This document shows positions 1-6,380 of a stretch of DNA of 7,239 nt, piece after piece. Numbering within the stretch: position 1 is the first letter of the stretch; each line of letters opens with the position of its first letter. Position numbers and translations under genes: made by a program. The stretch comes from Phycisphaerales bacterium (GTDB lineage: Bacteria > Planctomycetota > Phycisphaerae > SM23-33). The DNA lies in the NCBI GenBank assembly GCA_003171235.1, contig PMYM01000123.1:1-7239 (forward strand). Reading direction: 5' to 3'. The notes under the pieces are model-generated. The model ran no database searches. It was not told the DNA's origin and saw only the letters and a list, made by a program, of their open reading frames with translations.

Positions 1-52
1 CCTTCTTCAACGGGCTGCTAAGCTTTTTCGGGTTTTCGCGGTTGTCCCCGCG

Positions 53-81
53 TTGACATCCCGCCCTGGTGAAGGTAGGAT
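53..81 (+). promoter_or_regulatory. Sigma-70-type promoter of the response regulator gene
   Basis: An exact -35 hexamer TTGACA (53-58) is followed after the optimal 17 nt by TAGGAT (76-81), which matches 4 of 6 bases of TATAAT. Transcription would start near 88. That leaves a 5' leader of about 45 nt before the ATG at 133, and only 3 nt before a possible TTG start at 91, which argues for the ATG. The promoter is read by eye; there is no experimental support. Confidence 0.6.
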
Positions 82-132
82 GCTGCGTCTTTGTTAGAGC
101 CTGTTATTAGTCAGGGCCTGTTAGAGGACGTT

Positions 133-525
133 ATGCCCCAGGAACTTGTGGGCAAGAAGATTCTGCTGGTGGACGACGACCCGGACATCCTCCAATCGCT
201 GAAGCTGGCGCTGGGGGAGACCGGGGCCGCGCTGGAGACCGCCAGCGACGGCAACACCGCGGTGGAGAAATCCGCCGCCTTCGCCCCCGACCTGGTGATC
301 CTGGACATGATGTTGCCCAAGCGCAGCGGCTTTCTGGTGGTCCAGAGCATCAAGAAGGGCAGAGCCAAGAACGAGGCCCCGCGGATCATCATGGTCACCG
401 GCAACCTGGGCGGACGGCACAAGGTCTTTGCCGAAAGCCTGGGCGTCAGCGCCTACATGACCAAACCCTTCCGCATAGACCGGCTGATGGAGAAGATCCT
501 GGAATTGCTAGGCAACAACGGCTGA
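133..525 (+). CDS. Single-domain response regulator (CheY-like receiver)
   Basis: A 130-residue protein that is essentially one receiver domain. The acidic cluster D14-D15-D16 binds Mg2+, D58 in LVILDMMLP is the expected phosphoacceptor, T89 is the switch Thr/Ser in IMVTG, and K111 in the MTKPF motif completes the active site. There is no DNA-binding or enzymatic output domain, so it should signal by protein contact or act as a phosphorelay intermediate. I chose ATG 133 because AGAGGA (123-128) lies 4 nt upstream and because the first recognisable receiver strand (KILLVDDD) begins just after it. An in-frame TTG at 91 would add 14 residues unlike the family and sits almost on the predicted transcription start. 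No kinase is adjacent. The stop lies 78 nt before rpsO, so co-transcription with rpsO is possible. Confidence 0.93.
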   Translation: MPQELVGKKILLVDDDPDILQSLKLALGETGAALETASDGNTAVEKSAAFAPDLVILDMMLPKRSGFLVVQSIKKGRAKNEAPRIIMVTGNLGGRHKVFAESLGVSAYMTKPFRIDRLMEKILELLGNNG

Positions 526-547
526 ATGGCCGATGTCAGGAGAAAAC

Positions 548-577
548 GCTCCCGGGTTCCGACATGGCCCCGGGGGC
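548..577 (+). promoter_or_regulatory. Hairpin in the rpsO leader
   Basis: The arms 548-556 (GCTCCCGGG) and 569-577 (CCCGGGGGC) pair over 9 bp with a single U-G wobble and enclose a 12-nt loop. The element ends 26 nt before the rpsO start and is followed by AAAATAG rather than a U-tract, so it is not a typical terminator. Ribosomal protein S15 represses its own mRNA through leader structures in several bacterial phyla, and those structures differ between phyla. This hairpin sits where such an element would be. It could equally be a processing site between the response regulator and rpsO. Confidence 0.45.
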
Positions 578-603
578 AAAATAGAGGATTGGCAAAGGAA
601 CAC

Positions 604-873
604 ATGACAACCGCGACGGTAAACAAGAAGGAAATCGTAGCCCAGCACAGGCGGCACGAGGGCGACACGGGTTCGGCCGAAGTTCAGATCGCTATCCTGA
701 CGGAGCGCATCAACCACCTGACCGGGCACCTCAAGACGCACAAGAGTGATTTCGCCAGCCGCCAGGGCCTGCTGAAGATGGTCGGCAAGCGCAGCGCCCT
801 GCTGAAGTACCTGGCCCGGCTGGACATTCATCGCTACCAGCAGCTCATCGCCAAGCTGGGCCTGCGCAAATGA
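604..873 (+). CDS. rpsO: 30S ribosomal protein S15
   Basis: S15 binds the central domain of 16S rRNA early in 30S assembly and contributes to an inter-subunit bridge. The 89-residue product has the standard family length. It carries the signature GDTGSAEVQIA (20-30) and the helix-loop segment LKTHKSDFASRQGLL (43-57). The residues that contact rRNA in the family are present: H42, H46, D49 and S52. The segment reads SDFAS where many bacteria have KDHHS, so two positions between the conserved D and S are unusual. The C terminus ends in the typical LGLRK. The ATG at 604 is set by family length and by AAAGGA (594-599) 4 nt upstream; the in-frame extension to 526 is leader. pnp follows on the same strand, the arrangement known from enterobacteria and many other lineages. 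Confidence 0.97.
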   Translation: MTTATVNKKEIVAQHRRHEGDTGSAEVQIAILTERINHLTGHLKTHKSDFASRQGLLKMVGKRSALLKYLARLDIHRYQQLIAKLGLRK

Positions 874-909
874 AAGCCCTCACGGGCAACATGGCATATC
901 GCATCGGTT

Positions 910-938
910 GGCGGCCTGGATGGCCAGGCCGCCGTTTT
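910..938 (+). terminator. rpsO: Hairpin terminator or processing site after rpsO
   Basis: A perfect 10-bp GC-rich stem (910-919 with 924-933) with a 4-nt ATGG loop is followed by GTTTT (934-938). The U-tract is short, so termination is probably partial, which would fit read-through into pnp. In E. coli the rpsO-pnp junction likewise holds an attenuating terminator and an RNase III substrate; equivalence here is inferred from position only. Confidence 0.6.
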
Positions 939-944
939 GGAATC

Positions 945-966
945 GGCCGCGGCATAATGCGCGGCC
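945..966 (+). promoter_or_regulatory. pnp: Second hairpin in the rpsO-pnp gap
   Basis: GGCCGC (945-950) pairs with GCGGCC (961-966). Inside, GCA (952-954) pairs with TGC (958-960) around a 3-nt loop, leaving G951 bulged. The element begins 11 nt after the preceding 10-bp stem and lies 90 nt before the pnp start, so both could be part of a pnp leader. No U-tract follows, so I do not call it a terminator. I see no convincing sigma-70 promoter in the gap. Confidence 0.35.
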
Positions 967-1056
967 ATTACGGCTAATGTCGGACTCGGCAGGCAAGGTC
1001 GGTTCAAGCAAGCTGGATCGAGACGGGTCGGCTGGACGGCAAGAGGAAAGAAAAGA

Positions 1057-3165
1057 ATGAAGATCACACGAGTGGAACGCAAACTGGGCGCATCGACGTT
1101 GGTAATCGAGACCGGCAAAGTGGCCAAGCAGGCCCACGGGGCGGTGACGGTGCAATACGGGGACACGGTGGCGCTGGCGACGGTGCTGGCGGCCCCCTCC
1201 TCGCGCGACCTGGACTTTTTCCCCCTGTACGTGGATTACCGCGAAATGCAGTACGCCGGCGGCAAGTTCCCCGGCGGCTTCTTCAAGCGCGAAGGCCGCC
1301 CGAGCTCCAAGGAGATCCTGACCGCCCGGCTGATCGACCGCCCGCTGCGCCCGCTGTTCCCCGACGACTTCGTGGACGAGGTGCAGATCCAGGTGATGGT
1401 GATCTCCGCCGACAAGGACTACGACGGCGACGTGCTGGCGGTCATCGGCGGGGGGGCCTCGGTTTCCCTCAGCCACGCACCCTTCGACGGCCCCATCGGC
1501 TGCGTCCGCGTCGCCCACGTCAACGGCGAAATGATCCTTTTTCCCAGCTATCCCCAGCGCGCGCAGAGCGACCTGGACCTGGTGGTCTCGGGCAGCCGCA
1601 ACGCCATCAACATGATCGAGATGGACGGCAAGGAAGTGGACGACCAGGTGGTGGTGGAGGCCTGCCGCTTCGCCCATGAGGCCATCAAGCAAATATGCGA
1701 CATGGTCGACGAACTGGTGGCCAAGGCCGGTCAACCCAAAAAGTACACCGCCCACCCGCTGGACCCCAAGCTGATGGAGCTGGTGCTGCAGGGCTACGGC
1801 AAGAAGATCCGCCAAATCAAGCAGATCGCCGGCAAGACCGAGCGCAACGACACCATGAGCGCCCTGGCCGACCAGGCGGTGGCCGAGCTGTGCCCGGCCG
1901 GCGCCGATCCGGCCGCCACCCCCCTGCCCCCGGACGTCCGCAAGGCCTTCTACAAGGTCGAAGGCAAGGTGCAGCGGCAACTGCTGCTGGAAGGCATCCG
2001 CCCCGACGGGCGCAAGGCAAAAGAAGTCCGCCCGATCTGCATCGAGTCGCCCGCCCTGCCGCGGACCCACGGTTCGGCCATTTTCTCCCGGGGCGAGACG
2101 CAGGCCTTGGCCACCGTCACCCTGGGCACCCCGCGCGACCAGCAGAAGATCGATGGCCTGCAGGAAGAGTACATGAAGCGGTTCATGCTTCACTACAACT
2201 TCCCGCCGTTTTCGGTGGGCGAGATCCGGCCGGTGCGCGGCCCCAGCCGGCGCGACATCGGGCACGGCACCCTGGCCGAAAAAAGCCTCGAGCCCATCCT
2301 GCCCAGCCAGGAAAGCTTTCCCTACACCATCCGCGTGGTCAGCGAAATCCTCGAGTCCAACGGTTCCAGTTCCATGGCCACGGTCTGCGGCGGGTGCATG
2401 GCGCTGCTGGACGCCGGCGTGCCGATAACCGCTTCCGTGGCCGGCATCAGCATCGGCCTGGTGCGGGAGAAAGGGCGGAAGATCCTCATCACCGACATCC
2501 TGGGCGAGGAAGATTTCCACGGCGACATGGACTTCAAGGTCGCCGGCACGCGCAAGGGCATCACCGGCATTCAACTGGACTTCAAGCCTTCCGACGGCCT
2601 GGATGTTGAAACCATCGCTGAAACGCTCTCCCAGGCCAAGGAGGCCCGCCTGCACGTGCTGGCCGAGATGGACAAGGTGCTGGCCAACCCGCGCCCGCAG
2701 CTTTCCCAATTCGCCCCGCGGATGATCACGCTCAAGATCGACCCCGAGAAGATCGGCAAGGTCATCGGCCCGGGCGGCAAGACCATCAACAGCCTCAGTC
2801 AGCGCTTCAACGTCACCATCGACGTCGAAGACGACGGTTCGATCTTCGTCTCCGGCCTGGACGCCGCGGCGGCCGAAGCGGCCCGGGCGGAGATCGAGCT
2901 GATCACCGAGGAAGTCAAGATCGGCAGGGTTTACACCGGCAAGGTGGTCGGCATCAAGGACTTCGGCGTTTTCGTCGAGCTGGCCCCCGGCAAGGACGGG
3001 CTCTGCCACGTCTCAGAATTAGATGAAAAATTCGTGAAAAATGTCACCGACGTGGTTAAGCTGGGCGACGTTCTGACGGTGAAGGTCGTTGCCATTGACG
3101 ACCAGGGGCGAGTTAAGCTCTCCCGAAAAGCCGTCATGAAAGAACAGGCCGAAGACAAATCTTAG
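1057..3165 (+). CDS. pnp: Polyribonucleotide nucleotidyltransferase (PNPase)
   Basis: PNPase degrades RNA 3' to 5' by phosphorolysis, releasing nucleoside diphosphates. It works as a ring-shaped trimer and often joins RNA degradosomes. The 702 residues show the full architecture: first RNase PH core (about 10-145) with FFKREGRPS (75-83), a helical linker (about 240-305), second RNase PH core (about 315-545), KH domain (about 555-615) with the GPGG loop at 571-574, and S1 domain (621-691) starting KIGRVYTGKVVG. The catalytic residues fall at exactly the E. coli numbers: H403 in the IGHG motif, D486, D492 and K494 in DFK. The enzyme should therefore be active. ATG 1057 has AGAGGA (1042-1047) 9 nt upstream. 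The C-terminal tail after S1 is short. A lower-GC codon patch (TTA, GAT, AAA, AAT) occurs at about 3016-3050. Confidence 0.98.
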   Translation: MKITRVERKLGASTLVIETGKVAKQAHGAVTVQYGDTVALATVLAAPSSRDLDFFPLYVDYREMQYAGGKFPGGFFKREGRPSSKEILTARLIDRPLRPLFPDDFVDEVQIQVMVISADKDYDGDVLAVIGGGASVSLSHAPFDGPIGCVRVAHVNGEMILFPSYPQRAQSDLDLVVSGSRNAINMIEMDGKEVDDQVVVEACRFAHEAIKQICDMVDELVAKAGQPKKYTAHPLDPKLMELVLQGYGKKIRQIKQIAGKTERNDTMSALADQAVAELCPAGADPAATPLPPDVRKAFYKVEGKVQRQLLLEGIRPDGRKAKEVRPICIESPALPRTHGSAIFSRGETQALATVTLGTPRDQQKIDGLQEEYMKRFMLHYNFPPFSVGEIRPVRGPSRRDIGHGTLAEKSLEPILPSQESFPYTIRVVSEILESNGSSSMATVCGGCMALLDAGVPITASVAGISIGLVREKGRKILITDILGEEDFHGDMDFKVAGTRKGITGIQLDFKPSDGLDVETIAETLSQAKEARLHVLAEMDKVLANPRPQLSQFAPRMITLKIDPEKIGKVIGPGGKTINSLSQRFNVTIDVEDDGSIFVSGLDAAAAEAARAEIELITEEVKIGRVYTGKVVGIKDFGVFVELAPGKDGLCHVSELDEKFVKNVTDVVKLGDVLTVKVVAIDDQGRVKLSRKAVMKEQAEDKS

Positions 3166-3190
3166 GTTTTCTGATCTCGCGGAAGCTGTC

Positions 3191-3231
3191 CGGCAGGCAC
3201 GGAGCGTGCGATTATTGCCGCCGGGGTTTTT
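3191..3231 (+). terminator. pnp: Candidate terminator of pnp
   Basis: A compound hairpin lies 25 nt past the pnp stop. CGGCA (3191-3195) pairs with TGCCG (3216-3220), and inside it GCACG (3197-3201) pairs with CGTGC (3205-3209) around a 3-nt loop. CCGGGG and then five T residues (3227-3231) follow. The asymmetric internal loop (3210-3215) and the six bases between stem and T-run make it a weaker match than a textbook terminator. Confidence 0.4.
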
Positions 3232-3233
3232 AC

Positions 3234-3367
3234 GACTCCGTCGGCTTTCGGGGCGTTGCCCGACGACGCCTCTTAGAGTCTGGGTGCGTCTGTGCCGGTA
3301 AAGCAGCCGCGGCGCTAATGGCAAGTCTCGCGCCGGGGGATTTATCGCCTCCGGGCCATTTCTTTTT
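3234..3367 (+). promoter_or_regulatory. Structured 5' leader of the cold-shock gene
   Basis: The 273-nt gap before the cold-shock gene has no plausible ORF but contains ordered pairing. Hairpin A joins GACTC (3234-3238) to GAGTC (3276-3280) and, directly stacked on it, CGTCGG (3239-3244) to CCGACG (3260-3265). Hairpin B joins CGGCGC (3310-3315) to GCGCCG (3330-3335) with a 14-nt loop. Hairpin B uses bases 3333-3335, which are also needed by the terminator-like hairpin at 3333-3354, so the two cannot form together. Long structured leaders acting as temperature sensors are known for E. coli cspA, and mutually exclusive hairpins are the hallmark of attenuators and riboswitches. I do not recognise a known riboswitch class. 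No clear promoter was found, so where the transcript begins is unknown. Confidence 0.45.
3333..3367 (+). terminator. Possible regulated terminator ahead of the cold-shock gene
   Basis: CCGGGGG (3333-3339) pairs with CCTCCGG (3348-3354) over 7 bp, one of them G-U, around an 8-nt loop. A T-rich stretch interrupted by one C (3359-3367) follows after 4 nt. It lies 72 nt before the cold-shock start codon, not after a gene end. It therefore suggests either a late terminator for pnp transcripts or an attenuator controlling the downstream gene. Confidence 0.45.
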
Positions 3368-3438
3368 CGCCGCAATATCGGTTCCGTCAGCCGTTGTTGT
3401 TCCGGCCGTCACATGACCGGCGGAAAGGAGTGAGAAGC

Positions 3439-3669
3439 ATGCCCATCGGCAAGGTCAAATGGTTTGATGCCAAGAAGGGTTACGGGTTCATCCTGGGCGA
3501 TGAAGGTCAGGACGTGTTCGTGCACTACACCAGCATCGTCGGGGAGGGCTTCAAGGCCCTCAAAGACGGCGAACTTGTCCAGTATGAGCTGATCAAGGGC
3601 GAAAAAGGCCAGCAGGCCCGCAACGTCAGCCGACAGAGCAGCGACGTCACGGCCAGCCCCTCGGCCTGA
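3439..3669 (+). CDS. CspA-family cold-shock protein (RNA chaperone)
   Basis: A 76-residue single cold-shock domain that binds single-stranded RNA or DNA and melts mRNA secondary structure. The opening MPIGKVKWFDAKKGYGFI is canonical: RNP1 is KGYGFI (13-18) and RNP2 is VFVHY (26-30), with the aromatic W8, F9, Y15, F17, F27, H29 and Y30 of the nucleic-acid face all present. The domain ends near residue 65 and a short polar tail rich in Ser, Thr and Ala follows. ATG 3439 is fixed by a strong AAGGAG (3425-3430) 8 nt upstream, the best ribosome binding site in the window. Its position behind pnp is suggestive, since PNPase and cold-shock proteins act together in cold adaptation in E. coli. A family-level name is safer than a specific paralogue symbol. 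Confidence 0.96.
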   Translation: MPIGKVKWFDAKKGYGFILGDEGQDVFVHYTSIVGEGFKALKDGELVQYELIKGEKGQQARNVSRQSSDVTASPSA

Positions 3670-3710
3670 GCCCAGTTCTGGTTCGTCGTCTTCAAGGACG
3701 CACCGTAGTG

Positions 3711-3730
3711 CCCCCCAGGAACCGGGGGGG
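3711..3730 (+). terminator. C6/G7 hairpin after the cold-shock gene
   Basis: CCCCCC (3711-3716) can pair with six of the seven G residues at 3724-3730 around a loop of about 7 nt, 41 nt beyond the stop codon. AATAAGGGGG follows, with no T-tract, so factor-independent termination is doubtful; it may only stabilise the 3' end. The homopolymer runs are prone to slippage and to sequencing error. Confidence 0.3.
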
Positions 3731-3798
3731 AATAAGGGGGTGATTGACGCGCCTGCGGCTACATGGAACCCTTTACTTTTTCCCCCGCCAAGCCAGAA

Positions 3799-3804
3799 TA
3801 TAAT
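3799..3804 (+). promoter_or_regulatory. Perfect TATAAT just before the histidine kinase ATG
   Basis: TATAAT occurs at 3799-3804 in an AT-rich patch that stands out from the surrounding GC-rich DNA. The -35 position (about 3776-3781) reads CTTTTT, a poor match. Transcription from it would begin near 3811, just inside the ATG chosen at 3806. Either the motif is coincidental, or it is merely an unstructured initiation region, or the true start codon differs. Confidence 0.25.
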
Positions 3805-3805
3805 T

Positions 3806-4603
3806 ATGCCATGGCTCTACATCCCGCTGACCGCCGCCCTGGCCGGAGCCGCCTCCGCCGCCCTGACGCTCTGGCTGGCCCGTCGCGCCCTGATCAGGGC
3901 ACGCCTGCTGACCGAACGCGCCAACGCCCGCAGCCATCTGGTGGAATTGGCCAATCTGACCGGCGGCCTGGCCCACGAAATCAAGAACCCCCTCTCCACC
4001 ATCAATATCAACCTTAAGCTGCTGGCCGAGGACCTGGCCGGGCAAGGCGAGCCGGGCGGCCGGCGGAATAGCGCCCGCCTGGCCCGCCTGCTGGACGAGG
4101 TCACCCGCCTGAACGACATCCTGGACGACTTTCTCAAGTATGCCGGCCAGCAGGAGCTTCACCCCGCCCCCACCGACCTGCGCCAACTGATGGCCGAACT
4201 TATCGACTTCTTCCGACCCCAGGCCGAAGCCCACCACATCCTGCTCCGCGGCGACACCGGCAGCGCCCCGGTCGCCTGCGCCATCGACGCCCGCCTGATA
4301 AAACAGGCCCTGCTCAACCTGATGCTCAATGCCACCCAGGCCATGACCGAGGGGGGAGAATTGATCCTGCGGCTGTCGAAAAACGACGGGCGGGCCCTGG
4401 TGGAGATTATCGACACCGGGCCGGGCATACCCCCGGAGGTCCTGCCGCGCATCTTCGAGGCCTACTATTCCAGGCGCCCGGGCGGCACCGGGCTGGGCCT
4501 GCCGACCGCCCGGCGGATCGTTCGCCAGCATGAAGGCGATCTCCAGGTGCAAAGCGAAGTGGGAAAAGGCACCCGCTTCATCCTGTCGCTGCCGCTGGCA
4601 TGA
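3806..4603 (+). CDS. Membrane-anchored sensor histidine kinase without a sensor domain (NtrB-like core)
   Basis: A 265-residue kinase expected to autophosphorylate and donate phosphate to the downstream NtrC-like regulator. Residues 3-25 form one hydrophobic membrane segment followed by an Arg-rich stop (LARRALIRAR), so the protein is tethered but has no room for a periplasmic or PAS sensor. The dimerisation domain carries the H-box LAHEIKNPLS with H57 as phospho-acceptor. The ATPase domain shows N-box N175 (NLMLNATQAM), G1 D203 (DTGPGI), the F-box region IFEAYYS, and G2 GGTGLGL (226-232). I prefer ATG 3806: the in-frame upstream stretch to GTG 3740 uses TTA, CTT, TTT, ATA and ATT codons foreign to this genome, and that GTG abuts a G-run. 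No good ribosome binding site precedes ATG 3806. Kinase identity is secure; the start is less so. Confidence 0.92.
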   Translation: MPWLYIPLTAALAGAASAALTLWLARRALIRARLLTERANARSHLVELANLTGGLAHEIKNPLSTININLKLLAEDLAGQGEPGGRRNSARLARLLDEVTRLNDILDDFLKYAGQQELHPAPTDLRQLMAELIDFFRPQAEAHHILLRGDTGSAPVACAIDARLIKQALLNLMLNATQAMTEGGELILRLSKNDGRALVEIIDTGPGIPPEVLPRIFEAYYSRRPGGTGLGLPTARRIVRQHEGDLQVQSEVGKGTRFILSLPLA

Positions 4604-4614
4604 ATGATCGCGTA

Positions 4615-4669
4615 CGTGTGGCGCGGGCGTCTCGCCCGCGGGAGGCGCGGGCAGGATGCCCGCGACACG
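4615..4669. repeat. Twin-hairpin palindromic intergenic repeat
   Basis: Two adjacent perfect 8-bp hairpins with 3-nt loops occur here: CGCGGGCG/CGCCCGCG (4622-4629 with 4633-4640) and CGCGGGCA/TGCCCGCG (4646-4653 with 4657-4664). CGTGT (4615-4619) and ACACG (4665-4669) bracket them, so the whole block is an imperfect inverted repeat of itself. It resembles REP/BIME-type elements that recur between genes in high-GC genomes. A reading frame across it gives only an Arg/Gly-rich nonsense peptide. Confidence 0.7.
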
Positions 4670-4676
4670 GCTAATT

Positions 4677-4796
4677 ATGAACCTGCCGCTTCTCCAGCCG
4701 AGCCGGCCTGTTGTGCCGGCCGATGTGAAGCTGTCCGCCGCCTTGCGCGCAGCCGCCAACGTCTGCGTGGAAGTGGCCCCCGCCGCCGCCCCTTGA
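4677..4796 (+). CDS. Doubtful 39-codon ORF between kinase and regulator
   Basis: An ATG at 4677 opens 39 codons ending at TGA 4794-4796. The peptide begins MNLPLLQPSRP, continues with an Ala-rich segment containing one Cys, and ends in a Pro/Ala-rich tail. Codon use is GC-rich and similar to the real genes (CTG, GCC, GTG, CCG), the only argument in favour. There is no ribosome binding site, no recognisable domain or membrane segment, and the start lies 8 nt after a repeat. The -35 hexamer of the next gene begins 5 nt after the stop. It could be chance, a small protein, or a remnant of a lost gene. Confidence 0.15.
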   Translation: MNLPLLQPSRPVVPADVKLSAALRAAANVCVEVAPAAAP

Positions 4797-4800
4797 GCCT

Positions 4801-4829
4801 TTGACAGCAGGCCCGCCGGCGTTTAACGT
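4801..4829 (+). promoter_or_regulatory. Promoter of the NtrC-like regulator, predicting a near-leaderless mRNA
   Basis: An exact TTGACA (4801-4806) is followed after 17 nt by TAACGT (4824-4829), which matches only 3 of 6 of the -10 consensus. The expected transcription start is about 4836, some 3 nt before the ATG at 4839. No Shine-Dalgarno sequence precedes that ATG, which agrees with leaderless or near-leaderless translation. The regulator would thus be transcribed separately from the kinase. Confidence 0.45.
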
Positions 4830-4838
4830 AGTGGCCTT

Positions 4839-6212
<1,374 letters not shown>

Positions 6213-6213
6213 A

Positions 6214-6327
6214 GAAAGGCTTCAGGCTGCAGACCTCAGGCTGCAGGCGCAGGGAGAAGCAAAGAATCGGGTCAGGTCTTTGGACGGGGCTTCTTCTGTT
6301 CTTGTTGCCTGAAGTCTGAAGCCTTTC
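6214..6327. repeat. 114-bp imperfect inverted repeat with internal direct repeats
   Basis: GAAAGGCTTCAG (6214-6225) is the perfect reverse complement of 6316-6327. The homology continues inward to a GCCTGA-type block on the right arm (6308-6313) after a small indel. Nested pairs add AGAAGC (6255-6260) with GCTTCT (6289-6294) and AAAGA (6261-6265) with TCTTT (6277-6281), so the block could fold as one long hairpin. The left arm also contains an 11-bp direct repeat, TCAGGCTGCAG, at 6222-6232 and 6236-6246. It starts right after the regulator's stop and may terminate it, but lacks a T-run. It looks like a mobile intergenic repeat. Confidence 0.6.
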
Positions 6328-6334
6328 AATTCCA

Positions 6335-6343
6335 TGCTAGAAT
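6335..6343 (+). promoter_or_regulatory. Extended -10 promoter of the DUF151 gene
   Basis: TGCTAGAAT combines the extended TGn element (6335-6337) with a -10 that matches TATAAT at 5 of 6 bases (6338-6343). There is no good -35 at the right distance, which extended -10 promoters tolerate. Transcription would start near 6350, giving a leader of about 30 nt. Confidence 0.5.
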
Positions 6344-6380
6344 AGGGTAACGGCTGGATTGCAAGAAAGACGGTGTGACA

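Noticed and set aside
3..56. An open frame at the left edge ending in TGA at 54-56, possibly the C terminus of an upstream gene
   Set aside because: Only 17 codons are visible, two other readings are equally possible, and the frame overlaps the TTGACA hexamer.
1001..1040. A GGTTCAAGC string resembling a tRNA T-loop
   Set aside because: No acceptor, D or anticodon stems can be drawn around it.
1450..1456. A run of seven G residues inside pnp, considered as a phase-variation tract
   Set aside because: It is in frame in a conserved glycine-rich segment of an essential-type housekeeping enzyme; base composition explains it.
880..3009. A 709-codon open frame on the minus strand opposite pnp
   Set aside because: It is the antisense shadow of a high-GC3 gene, shows no domain, and lies opposite a complete PNPase with all catalytic residues.
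3166..3438. Possible match of the cold-shock leader to an SRP RNA or a known riboswitch (GGTAAAGCAGCC segment)
   Set aside because: The characteristic SRP domain IV bulges and known riboswitch cores were not found; only generic hairpins are supported.
4604..4804. A 66-codon frame starting just after the kinase stop
   Set aside because: It runs through the palindromic repeat and yields an Arg-rich nonsense peptide.
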